This document shows, piece by piece, positions 4,654 to 10,056 of a stretch of 10,056 nt of DNA (positions are counted from its first letter, which is position 1; every line of letters starts with the position of its first letter). The position numbers and the translations under genes are program-made. The stretch covers positions 1 to 10,056 of the forward strand of contig JAGGSE010000216.1 of NCBI GenBank assembly GCA_021159225.1. Reading direction: 5' to 3'. A model generated the notes under the pieces. The model was not told the origin of the DNA and did no database searches. It worked only from the letters and a program-made list of their open reading frames with translations. This stretch comes from a bacterium (GTDB taxonomy: Bacteria > Patescibacteriota > Minisyncoccia > Minisyncoccales > JAGGSE01).

Positions 4654-6888
4654 ATGGGGTTGCAGATACCTAACCTACAGCAGATATGGGATGCGTTAAG
4701 TGCTGTAGCCGGTAATATAGGTAGCTTTGTCGAGAACGTGCGTAATGTCTTCAACTTCATTACTGACTTACCGAGGGCTATATGGAATGGGTTGGTGGCT
4801 TTCGGCTCAATGATATGGGACGCCATCAGGTGGGTAGCTGACAGGTTCCATGATGCTTGGGTAACGTTATCTAATGCGTTCTCATGGATAGGTAATAAGT
4901 TGCGTGAGTTCGGTAACTGGATATATAACGGTATTGTATGGTTAGGTAAGCAGGTATGGCAGTTAATAGTTAACGCCATCAACTGGATAGCTGAGAGGTT
5001 AGCGGACTTCTGTAACTGGGTGAGGACTTCATTCGAGACGATGATTCAGGGCATTAATCAGTGGTGGTGCAATATCTTAATATCCTTCAGGCAGAAGATG
5101 AAGGCTATAATAGCTACTGACCTAACGCTTCACTTCGCTTGGAAGTCAGCGGAGAAGATACCGCAGGTGGAAAGGTTCAGGGACATCTTCAAGCCCCTTG
5201 TAGGCATAGGGATATCGCCCATCATAGGCGTCATAGTAGCTGAGATATTTGACGCTATGGTGCCCCAGCCTAAATGTGAGAACGTATCAATAATGCCTGT
5301 GCCTCAGCTACCTGAGGTGGTGGTCAGACCGCTGATACCTACTGCAGTGCCTGAGCCGTCAGCACCTGAGGTACAGCCACTACCTACGCTACCCGGCGTG
5401 TTCCCCGGAATAGTCAGGATAACCGTCACCGAGCACGCCATAGTGTACCCGATAGTGATGACTAAGAGGGTAGCGGAGTATGAAGCAACAGAAGAGGCAG
5501 AGATAACGCTATTCGGTGGTGTGCCGTCAGCACCTATAGCTACCGAGACCGTAGAGGTAAGCTACACCATAACAGCACCCGGCACAGTAGAGTATCCAAT
5601 ACAGACAACCGAGGCAACCGAGGTCTACATGGCTAAGTCAGGAGTTGCGGCACTACTAACTGTCGAGGCAACTGAGCTAGTGTACGTAATTACGACACCA
5701 ACAACAACTGAGTTAATAGTGACTACTGAGGAGGCAGTACCAGTATACGCCATACGTTCAGCGACTAAGGAGTTAATTACGTCGGAGACGGCGGAAGTAA
5801 CGTATGCATCGGCTAGTGAGGTACAGGGTCTAGCACTCTATAATGACTGGACTGGTGCACCGGCGGAGGTTCAGGGTCTAATGCTCTATAATGACTGGGT
5901 AGCCACAAGTGAGGAGTTAACGGCTGAGGAGGTAGCGGAGGTGTCTTACTCAGTAGGTGGCGAAGCTACATATGCGGTAGACGTGACTGAGCAGAGCGGT
6001 AATGACTTAACGGACTACCCGGTAAGGATTGACTTAGACCCATCGTGGGATGGCTGGGATCTGAACCCATCTAAGGACTCAATATACTTCACTGACGAGG
6101 AGGGCAATCCACTATACTATTGGATTGAGAAGTTTGATACAGAGAACAAAGTAGCTACAATATGGGTTAAGGTGCCGTCAATATCGGCTAACGGTACGGT
6201 AAGGGTATACATGCATGTAAGCCCCAGCAACCCGTACCTAACGTACAGAGACCCTGCACAGGTGTTCGACTTCTTCGACGACTTCGACACGTTCGACACG
6301 GCGGTATGGACTGAACCCGGAGTAAGTGACTATGGAGGGTATACCGTAGAGAATAGTAATTTAGTGCTATATATTGGCACTAGAAATAAGCTGAAACCGT
6401 CTGTGGATGTAAACAGTACCTTTACTCAAAGTACGTACTCCCTTAATAATAGGGCTATACGATTTAAGATGAAAGCCATGAAGGTGGATGAAGGCGATGA
6501 ACATGCATGGTTTAATAATGGTGCAGGCTTCAGTAACACACAGAACCAAGCACAAGGCTCACAGAGGGTGTGGGGCAGGAACGACCAGAGGGCACATGCA
6601 GTAACTGATGCGTCAGGGCTTGTATACGGTGAGGGTTCATGGAATGGCTCACTAACGGACTATGAGGTGAGGGAGGTACGCCTAACTGGCTCACAGATAA
6701 AGTACGTACATAATGACGTCGTCAAGTACACGGAGTCAGCGGTAGCCCAAGCTGACATGTACCTATATATTCTGATAGGATGTGGTGATGGTTATGGCAA
6801 TGATGCCTACGCAGAATTATATATTGACTTCATACTGATACGTAAGTACGTTGACCCAGAGCCTACGGTATCATTAACTAAGGTGTAA
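4654..6888 (+). CDS. Modular virion fibre/spike-like protein with DUF2341 domain
   Basis: This 744-residue protein is probably the host-recognition fibre. In order: Trp-rich amphipathic helices with an 11-residue rhythm (about 43-138); a hydrophobic segment (181-203, GIGISPIIGVIVAEI core) that could insert into a membrane; a Pro-rich linker (214-250); about seven 20-residue Thr/Glu/Val/Tyr beta repeats (258-388); a tandem 16-residue duplication around LYNDW (389-415); a DUF2341 domain (about 440-545; landmarks LTDYPVRIDL, YFTDEEGNPLYYWIE, IWVKVPS, VFDFFDDF); and a lectin-like beta sandwich ending in IDFILIRKYVDPEPTVSL, typical of DUF2341 proteins. No signal peptide is seen, which fits virion assembly rather than secretion. 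AGGTGAGG at 4635-4642 is the ribosome-binding site. Base composition shifts from G/T-rich to A/C-rich along the gene. Domain calls come from motifs; fibre function is inference. Confidence 0.8.
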   Translation: MGLQIPNLQQIWDALSAVAGNIGSFVENVRNVFNFITDLPRAIWNGLVAFGSMIWDAIRWVADRFHDAWVTLSNAFSWIGNKLREFGNWIYNGIVWLGKQVWQLIVNAINWIAERLADFCNWVRTSFETMIQGINQWWCNILISFRQKMKAIIATDLTLHFAWKSAEKIPQVERFRDIFKPLVGIGISPIIGVIVAEIFDAMVPQPKCENVSIMPVPQLPEVVVRPLIPTAVPEPSAPEVQPLPTLPGVFPGIVRITVTEHAIVYPIVMTKRVAEYEATEEAEITLFGGVPSAPIATETVEVSYTITAPGTVEYPIQTTEATEVYMAKSGVAALLTVEATELVYVITTPTTTELIVTTEEAVPVYAIRSATKELITSETAEVTYASASEVQGLALYNDWTGAPAEVQGLMLYNDWVATSEELTAEEVAEVSYSVGGEATYAVDVTEQSGNDLTDYPVRIDLDPSWDGWDLNPSKDSIYFTDEEGNPLYYWIEKFDTENKVATIWVKVPSISANGTVRVYMHVSPSNPYLTYRDPAQVFDFFDDFDTFDTAVWTEPGVSDYGGYTVENSNLVLYIGTRNKLKPSVDVNSTFTQSTYSLNNRAIRFKMKAMKVDEGDEHAWFNNGAGFSNTQNQAQGSQRVWGRNDQRAHAVTDASGLVYGEGSWNGSLTDYEVREVRLTGSQIKYVHNDVVKYTESAVAQADMYLYILIGCGDGYGNDAYAELYIDFILIRKYVDPEPTVSLTKV
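5818..5898 (+). repeat. Tandem 48-bp duplication in the fibre-like gene
   Basis: Two 33-base segments, 5818-5850 and 5866-5898, differ at only 4 bases by my count and are spaced 48 bases apart, encoding EVQGLALYNDW and EVQGLMLYNDW. The near-identical DNA indicates a recent in-frame duplication, interrupting the regular 20-residue beta repeat series. Confidence 0.85.
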
Positions 6889-6893
6889 TAACG

Positions 6894-6903
6894 TTTTAAG
6901 TAA
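6894..6903 (+). promoter_or_regulatory. TATA-like element for the propeller-like gene
   Basis: TTTTAAGTAA lies in the 41-base gap before ATG 6930. A start site about 25 bases downstream would fall near 6922, leaving a leader of only about 8 bases that contains GGTGA (6922-6926). Confidence 0.4.
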
Positions 6904-6929
6904 TGAAGCATAAACTCATGTGGTGAACC

Positions 6930-8090
6930 ATGAAGTTTGACTACACGTTCGGTCTATCGCAGGGTATACCGACATTAGGCGGAATGATGTTTAAGGTAGG
7001 TGGGAAGCTATATGAGCTAATATACCCTAAGCTACTTGTTGATGATGTCACATTCCTTAACTGCAAGTACATAGCTAAGAGGGAAGTAGACTTCAGTACA
7101 TCGCCGCCGACAATAGGTAGTGAGGAACTATTTGATATAGAGTCGGCATCAGGTATTAGTAATCCAGTCATACCTTATAGAGCGCACTTGGGCTATGATG
7201 CAGACAATGATAGGATACTGGTGTTTGTCGCAAATAAATCAGGTAATACTGGTGGTGGGGCGTTTGCAGGCTCAACCATTAAGTTACTATCTATAGCACG
7301 TGACTTTAGCGGCTATAGCGTAGAGATTAATGATGTGTTATCACTTGTTAAGTCTGCATATAGTGGCATAGATAAGATATTGTACTATGCACATGCTTGG
7401 CGTATAGGTGGATTAGGTGTTGCGGCAGTAGATACGTATGCAGGTTCATCTGAGATCTCAGTCATACTTAAGGACACAGGCAGTGGGTGGGTCGCTGAGA
7501 GACATAATGAGAGGTATGACTTCGTGCAGGAGAGAATTGAGCCGATATGGGACGGTAGCACATTCCTCGGGTTCCTGACTGAGGGTCACGGCACTAACTC
7601 GCTATGGATTAAGACGGACGGCTCAGTAGTTGCTGGTGCCCCCGGCGGACTATTCACTACAGAACCTGTCTACGACCCAATAAATAACCAAGTAATATGG
7701 ATTGAGTGGGGAAGTGAGACAGGAGCCACACAGCACATATGGACGGCACCACCGAGCGACCCATTCAGCGCAACAGACAAGACACCGTCGGGCACATTAA
7801 CGGATAATGAAGGAAACTCAGTAAACCTAGCAACATGTAATAAGGAAAATGGACATATACTGTCAGACCCATTTGGCAGTAAGCTAATTATGAGTGTGTA
7901 CAGAGGCGGTTTACCTAGTGGTGCAAGTAGGACATTATCAGTAGACCTAAGCATTAGTAATCCAGAACTAGTCTATGACCCAGACGGCTCAGACAAGATA
8001 ACACCAAACGGTATACTTAGGTGCTTCGACCTGACAGTAAATAAGGCATCACCAGTACCGTTAGTGATAGTGCAGATATGGGAAACATAG
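6930..8090 (+). CDS. Beta-rich, propeller-like virion protein
   Basis: This 386-residue protein is almost entirely predicted beta strand, with Gly, Asp, Asn and Trp-rich turns. Several segments share a blade-like pattern of a bulky strand, a D/N-rich turn and a second strand: GYDADNDRILVFVA (88-101), EPIWDGSTFLGFL (204-216), EPVYDPINNQVIWIEW (245-260) and LSDPFGSKLIMSVY (311-324). The pattern resembles a beta-propeller, but the number of blades cannot be fixed by eye. No signal peptide or membrane segment is visible. Placed between the DUF2341 fibre gene and a virion-type protein, it is most likely a surface or adhesion component (inference). The start is set by GGTGA 3 bases before ATG 6930. 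The gap upstream holds a TATA-like element, so it may be transcribed separately from the fibre gene. Confidence 0.7.
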   Translation: MKFDYTFGLSQGIPTLGGMMFKVGGKLYELIYPKLLVDDVTFLNCKYIAKREVDFSTSPPTIGSEELFDIESASGISNPVIPYRAHLGYDADNDRILVFVANKSGNTGGGAFAGSTIKLLSIARDFSGYSVEINDVLSLVKSAYSGIDKILYYAHAWRIGGLGVAAVDTYAGSSEISVILKDTGSGWVAERHNERYDFVQERIEPIWDGSTFLGFLTEGHGTNSLWIKTDGSVVAGAPGGLFTTEPVYDPINNQVIWIEWGSETGATQHIWTAPPSDPFSATDKTPSGTLTDNEGNSVNLATCNKENGHILSDPFGSKLIMSVYRGGLPSGASRTLSVDLSISNPELVYDPDGSDKITPNGILRCFDLTVNKASPVPLVIVQIWET

Positions 8091-8095
8091 CAATA

Positions 8096-8105
8096 AGTAT
8101 TTATG
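8096..8105 (+). promoter_or_regulatory. TATA-like element for the beta-rich virion protein gene
   Basis: AGTATTTATG sits in the 52-base gap before ATG 8143. A start about 25 bases downstream (near 8125) would give a leader of about 18 bases carrying GGTGGTG (8129-8135). Confidence 0.4.
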
Positions 8106-8142
8106 ACCCCTAAGCAACTATGCTATACGGTGGTGTAAGTAA

Positions 8143-8736
8143 ATGACGAATAAACTACCTAAAGGTATTGAGTGTACATCTGTGGAGTTAATTGTTAAGG
8201 GTAAGGACGGTAAGGTACTATATCATGAAGTAAAGAAGTCTGATAGCTTTGTAGCCAATTACTACAGGATTTTAGCTAAGTTGATGGGTTGTGCGTCTAC
8301 GATATATCTTGTTGATGTTAATGGTAATACGCAGGAGGCTATCAGCCCGAATAAGATGGACTTAAGTGCTTTGGCGGGTGATGACAGTAAGGGTATTGTT
8401 GTTGGTACTGGTACTACGTCGCCTTCTGCTAACGACCATGCGTTACAGTCTAAGATAGCCAACGGTACTGGCTCAGGTCAGTTAAGTTATCAGGCATGCA
8501 GTGTTGGTGGTGCTACGGTTGCTGACCCGGACACTTACTTTGAGGTTACTAGGGATTTCAAGAATGAGTCGGGTGCCGACATAACGGTCTACGAGATTGG
8601 TGAGATAGCTGAGGTCAACTTGAGTGGTGGTGGGACTACTAAGGTACTGATCTTCAGGCATGTTGAGTCCGGAGGGATTACGGTACCTGATGGCGCTACA
8701 TTGACTGTTAAGATTAAGCATAAGATAACTACGTAG
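8143..8736 (+). CDS. Virion structural protein, beta-rich
   Basis: This is a 197-residue protein. The central segment GIVVGTGTTSPSANDHAL (84-101) and the later succession of F-K-N-x-SGADITVYEIGEI (139-154), a FRHV strand (171-174) and ITVPDGATLTVKIKHKI (179-195) match a layout seen in structural proteins of tailed phages and archaeal viruses: an I-x-VGTG-x-T-x-P-x-x-x-D-x-AL turn, then F-x-N-x-SG-x-x-I-x-V-x-E-I/V-G, then I-x-V-P-x-G-x-x-L-x-V. This is recognition by pattern, not by a search. Its exact place in the virion is unknown. GGTGGTG 7 bases before the ATG is a strong ribosome-binding site. Unlike its neighbours, the gene stays rich in G and T throughout. It ends the structural run; the next gene has its own promoter-like sequence. 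Confidence 0.65.
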   Translation: MTNKLPKGIECTSVELIVKGKDGKVLYHEVKKSDSFVANYYRILAKLMGCASTIYLVDVNGNTQEAISPNKMDLSALAGDDSKGIVVGTGTTSPSANDHALQSKIANGTGSGQLSYQACSVGGATVADPDTYFEVTRDFKNESGADITVYEIGEIAEVNLSGGGTTKVLIFRHVESGGITVPDGATLTVKIKHKITT

Positions 8737-8744
8737 CATTAAGG

Positions 8745-8755
8745 TTTAACTTAAA
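8745..8755 (+). promoter_or_regulatory. TATA-like element for the peptidase gene
   Basis: TTTAACTTAAA lies 40 to 30 bases before ATG 8785. A start near 8775 would leave a leader of about 10 bases holding most of GGTGG (8774-8778). The following seven-T run sits between this box and the start codon. Confidence 0.4.
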
Positions 8756-8766
8756 TCAAAACATTC

Positions 8767-8773
8767 TTTTTTT
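8767..8773 (+). terminator. Oligo-T run after the virion protein gene
   Basis: Seven T residues lie 30 bases after the preceding stop and 11 bases before the next ATG. They may end the structural transcript. Being within the predicted promoter region, the tract could instead simply be start-site sequence for the peptidase gene. Confidence 0.4.
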
Positions 8774-8784
8774 GGTGGTTGAGT

Positions 8785-9204
8785 ATGGAGTTATGTAGCT
8801 TAACATGTAGTGTATGGCAAAAGGTACTATGTTATATTAAGTCATGCAGGTTTGATGCTCAGTACATACCGTTCACGATTAGGGAGGTGCGTGACTTCAT
8901 TAGCTACTGGGTTAGTGAGGTACTACCTAACGCAAAGTACTTGCCGGAGTTGTTTGACTGCGATGACTTCGCATCCTTGTTTAGGGCTTTAATGGTTAGG
9001 CACACGGGCAAGAACGCCGTGTTCTTCGTGGCTGGTGCGTTATACTACGGTGATGAGTTCTTAGGTCTCCACGCTTGGGTAGCGGTCGTAACTGTTAAGG
9101 GCGTCTACTTCATCGAGCCTCAGACAGGGGACATGTTCCCAGCTAAATGTCACGCTGAATCACGTGATGGATTCTACTATGACACACTATTCTTTATAGG
9201 GTGA
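8785..9204 (+). CDS. Papain/transglutaminase-like cysteine peptidase candidate
   Basis: This 139-residue protein carries, in order and at family-like spacing, C59 in FDCDDFA, H96 in GLHAWVA and E111 in FIEPQTG. Such a Cys-His-Glu/Asp set in a DCDDFA...HAW...EPQ frame is known from papain-like domains of phage proteins, and from the C-terminal domain of the fungal agglutinin MOA, whose Cys-His-Glu spacing is similar. The HAW motif begins a beta strand, as expected. The protein is nearly a bare catalytic domain, with an N-terminal region (1-45) rich in cysteines (C4, C8, C16, C21). No signal peptide is visible. Start is ATG 8785, with GGTGG at 8774-8778. The stop is 4 bases before the coiled-coil membrane protein gene. 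It could process virion proteins, attack the host surface layer, or be a non-peptidase transferase; substrate is unknown. Confidence 0.65.
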   Translation: MELCSLTCSVWQKVLCYIKSCRFDAQYIPFTIREVRDFISYWVSEVLPNAKYLPELFDCDDFASLFRALMVRHTGKNAVFFVAGALYYGDEFLGLHAWVAVVTVKGVYFIEPQTGDMFPAKCHAESRDGFYYDTLFFIG

Positions 9205-9208
9205 TTGA

Positions 9209-9460
9209 ATGCCTGATGATATACATGAAATCATAGCTGAATTGAGGACTAAGGTAGCGTACCTTAATGATGAAGTAACTAACATGCGTGGGGACATATC
9301 GGAGATAAAGAGGGACATATCTAAAATATACAGTAAGTTAAGCGTTATTGAGGATAAGTTAAATAACTACAGTACCATGTCATTACTTATTAAGTACGTC
9401 ATAACACCGCTTATAGTTATACTTGGTGCTTTAGTAGGTGTTAAAATAGTTTTACCTTAA
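9209..9460 (+). CDS. Coiled-coil protein with one C-terminal membrane helix
   Basis: This is an 83-residue protein. Residues 3-54 form a continuous heptad-patterned helix (IAELRTKVAYLNDEV, then DISEIKRDISKIYSKL), followed by one transmembrane helix at 58-80 and a very short tail. This order matches phage haemolysin/holin-like XhlA proteins and also simple membrane-anchored scaffolds; sequence alone cannot choose between them. The ATG follows GGGTGA (9199-9204), which overlaps the upstream stop, so it is almost certainly translated together with the cysteine peptidase. A joint role at the host membrane, such as exit or entry, is a reasonable but untested idea. The + strand transcript ends in the T-rich convergent region immediately downstream. 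Confidence 0.75.
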   Translation: MPDDIHEIIAELRTKVAYLNDEVTNMRGDISEIKRDISKIYSKLSVIEDKLNNYSTMSLLIKYVITPLIVILGALVGVKIVLP

Positions 9461-9472
9461 GGAAATTAAATT

Positions 9473-9479
9473 AAAAAAA
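9473..9479 (-). terminator. Oligo-T terminator candidate for the - strand gene
   Basis: Seven A residues on the + strand read as seven T on the - strand, 18 bases beyond the stop of the small hydrophobic protein. This suits archaeal intrinsic termination of that transcript. Confidence 0.5.
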
Positions 9480-9482
9480 TAG

Positions 9483-9499
9483 TTTTTTGTTTTTGTTTT
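9483..9499 (+). terminator. Clustered oligo-T terminator at a convergent junction
   Basis: Runs of six, five and four T separated by single G residues follow the coiled-coil gene stop by 22 bases. They would end the + strand peptidase/coiled-coil transcript and reach the stop codon of the opposing gene. Confidence 0.6.
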
Positions 9500-9719
9500 A
9501 GAACCTGAAGATGCCTCCTAACCAGTCAACGAGTCTGCCGATGAATGGCGTTCTCCTCATTAAGCTGAAGGCAACTCCAGCCACTACTATAGCTCCTACA
9601 ATACTGCCTATGACAGCCGCATTATCGGAGAGGGCGGTAACTATTTGAGATAGTACATTACCTATAGCACTTAACGTGTTGTTTACTAGTGTTGCGAAGT
9701 CGAATGCGGGTGTACTCAT
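9498..9719 (-). CDS. Small hydrophobic protein, candidate coat protein paralogue
   Basis: This 73-residue protein is the only convincing - strand gene. Residues 8-31 form an amphipathic helix, residues 34-54 a transmembrane-type helix (AAVIGSIVGAIVVAGVAFSL), followed by RR and a short hydrophobic C-terminal helix ending GGIFRF. Residues 17-54 align without gaps to residues 22-59 of the protein at 4219-4425. Its ribosome-binding site is GGTGG on the - strand, 4 bases before the ATG, and a clear TATA-like box lies about 30 bases upstream. Standing alone with a strong promoter and its own terminator suggests high or separately timed expression, as for an abundant virion membrane protein. That role is inference; a holin-like or channel protein remains possible. 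Confidence 0.75.
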   Translation of the reverse strand: MSTPAFDFATLVNNTLSAIGNVLSQIVTALSDNAAVIGSIVGAIVVAGVAFSLMRRTPFIGRLVDWLGGIFRF

Positions 9720-9742
9720 TTTACCACCGTTAAATCATTATC

Positions 9743-9757
9743 AACTATACTTATAAC
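9743..9757. promoter_or_regulatory. Shared bidirectional TATA-like element
   Basis: TATACTTATAACTTC reads as CTTATAA on the + strand and TTATAAGTATA on the - strand. Start sites about 25 bases away on each side would lie near 9725 (- strand) and 9777 (+ strand), each just ahead of a GGTGG or GGGGTG ribosome-binding site. One box may therefore serve both divergent genes. Confidence 0.5.
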
Positions 9758-9794
9758 TTCCATTACAATGAATTTTACTTGGGGTGTAAGTTGA

Positions 9795-10056
9795 ATGCAT
9801 ATGTGTGGATCTATACGTGAGTTAATGGAAAAGCACGGTATTAATCCATTAATGGTTATTATGTCAGTGCGTGATATACCTATTAGCTGGTACTGGATAG
9901 ATAGGGTGAGGTACCTAGATAAGTTAATTATTAAGTACCACCCACACCATGAAGCACATGAGATGGCTAGGAAGTGGTTCCTAGATAACCCACAGTACAC
10001 TCACATGCTAATATATGCTGAAGATATAATAGCTACACCATGCCACATAGCATTAC
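9795..10056 (+). CDS. Glycosyltransferase-like protein, 3' end cut by the window
   Basis: The open frame starts at ATG 9795 (GGGGTG at 9781-9786 upstream) and runs off the right edge after 87 residues. Residues 42-50 (DKLIIKYHP), 54-63 (AHEMARKWFL) and 68-80 (YTHMLIYAEDIIA) match the layout of family-2-like GT-A glycosyltransferases in crenarchaeal viruses: a strand naming the donor-site region, an A-x-x-x-A-R helix, then a YTHLLI-strand ending in a DxD-like acidic motif, here E76-D77 in place of a strict DxD. The signature is suggestive and the catalytic C-terminal half lies outside the window, so activity is unproven. Such enzymes could glycosylate virion or host surface proteins. It is divergently transcribed from the small hydrophobic protein gene. 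Confidence 0.6.
   Translation, partial: MHMCGSIRELMEKHGINPLMVIMSVRDIPISWYWIDRVRYLDKLIIKYHPHHEAHEMARKWFLDNPQYTHMLIYAEDIIATPCHIAL

Noticed and set aside
4644..4982. A 112-residue open frame on the - strand
   Set aside because: It is the reverse complement of the Trp-rich repeat part of the fibre gene, with no start signal and no motif.
6264..6300. Short TTCGAC repeats in the fibre gene
   Set aside because: They encode the Phe/Asp-rich VFDFFDDFD stretch, a normal part of DUF2341 proteins, so no separate function is needed.
9716..10000. A 94-residue open frame on the - strand at the right edge
   Set aside because: It covers the divergent promoter and the glycosyltransferase-like gene, which has the better start signal and recognisable motifs.

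Overview
The window looks like part of the genome of a virus (or an integrated virus-like element) of a hyperthermophilic crenarchaeon. Arginine is written mostly as AGG, isoleucine as ATA and leucine as TTA. Genes are short, tightly packed and nearly all on the + strand. Start codons follow GGTG or GAGGTG motifs that fit the crenarchaeal 16S 3' end, and oligo-T runs sit where terminators are expected. There is no rRNA, tRNA, CRISPR array, integrase or cellular housekeeping gene. I cannot assign the element to a named virus family.

Left block (1-2539), probable replication module: an AAA+/SF3-like ATPase, an unknown helical protein, and a protein carrying the first two archaeo-eukaryotic primase motifs. 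The three genes overlap by 8 bases at each junction. Middle block (2565-4171), after an oligo-T run: a 96-residue and a 59-residue unknown protein, a complete Cas4-like (RecB-type) Fe-S nuclease, a 44-residue CxxC mini-protein, a 49-residue unknown protein and a 78-residue protein with two membrane segments.

Right block (4219-8736), probable virion module, after a second oligo-T run: a 68-residue hydrophobic protein, a 70-residue unknown, a 744-residue fibre/spike-like protein (amphipathic 11-residue repeats, hydrophobic segment, proline-rich linker, about seven 20-residue beta repeats, DUF2341 domain, beta-sandwich C-terminus), a propeller-like beta protein, and a beta-rich protein with a signature known from virion proteins. 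The second and third large structural genes appear to have their own promoters.

Far right (8785-10056): a papain/transglutaminase-like cysteine peptidase directly followed by a coiled-coil protein with one C-terminal membrane helix, then a convergent terminator region, then a small hydrophobic protein on the - strand. That protein shares an ungapped 38-residue similarity with the 68-residue protein at 4219. A divergent gene running off the right edge resembles viral glycosyltransferases. The divergent pair shares one TATA-like element.

Working model (inference): left = replication and nucleic-acid processing; centre-right = capsid, membrane and host-recognition proteins; right = peptidase/membrane pair and glycosylation. 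The least ordinary items are the split primase-helicase set, the modular fibre, the possible coat-protein paralogues, and the peptidase plus coiled-coil membrane protein pair.
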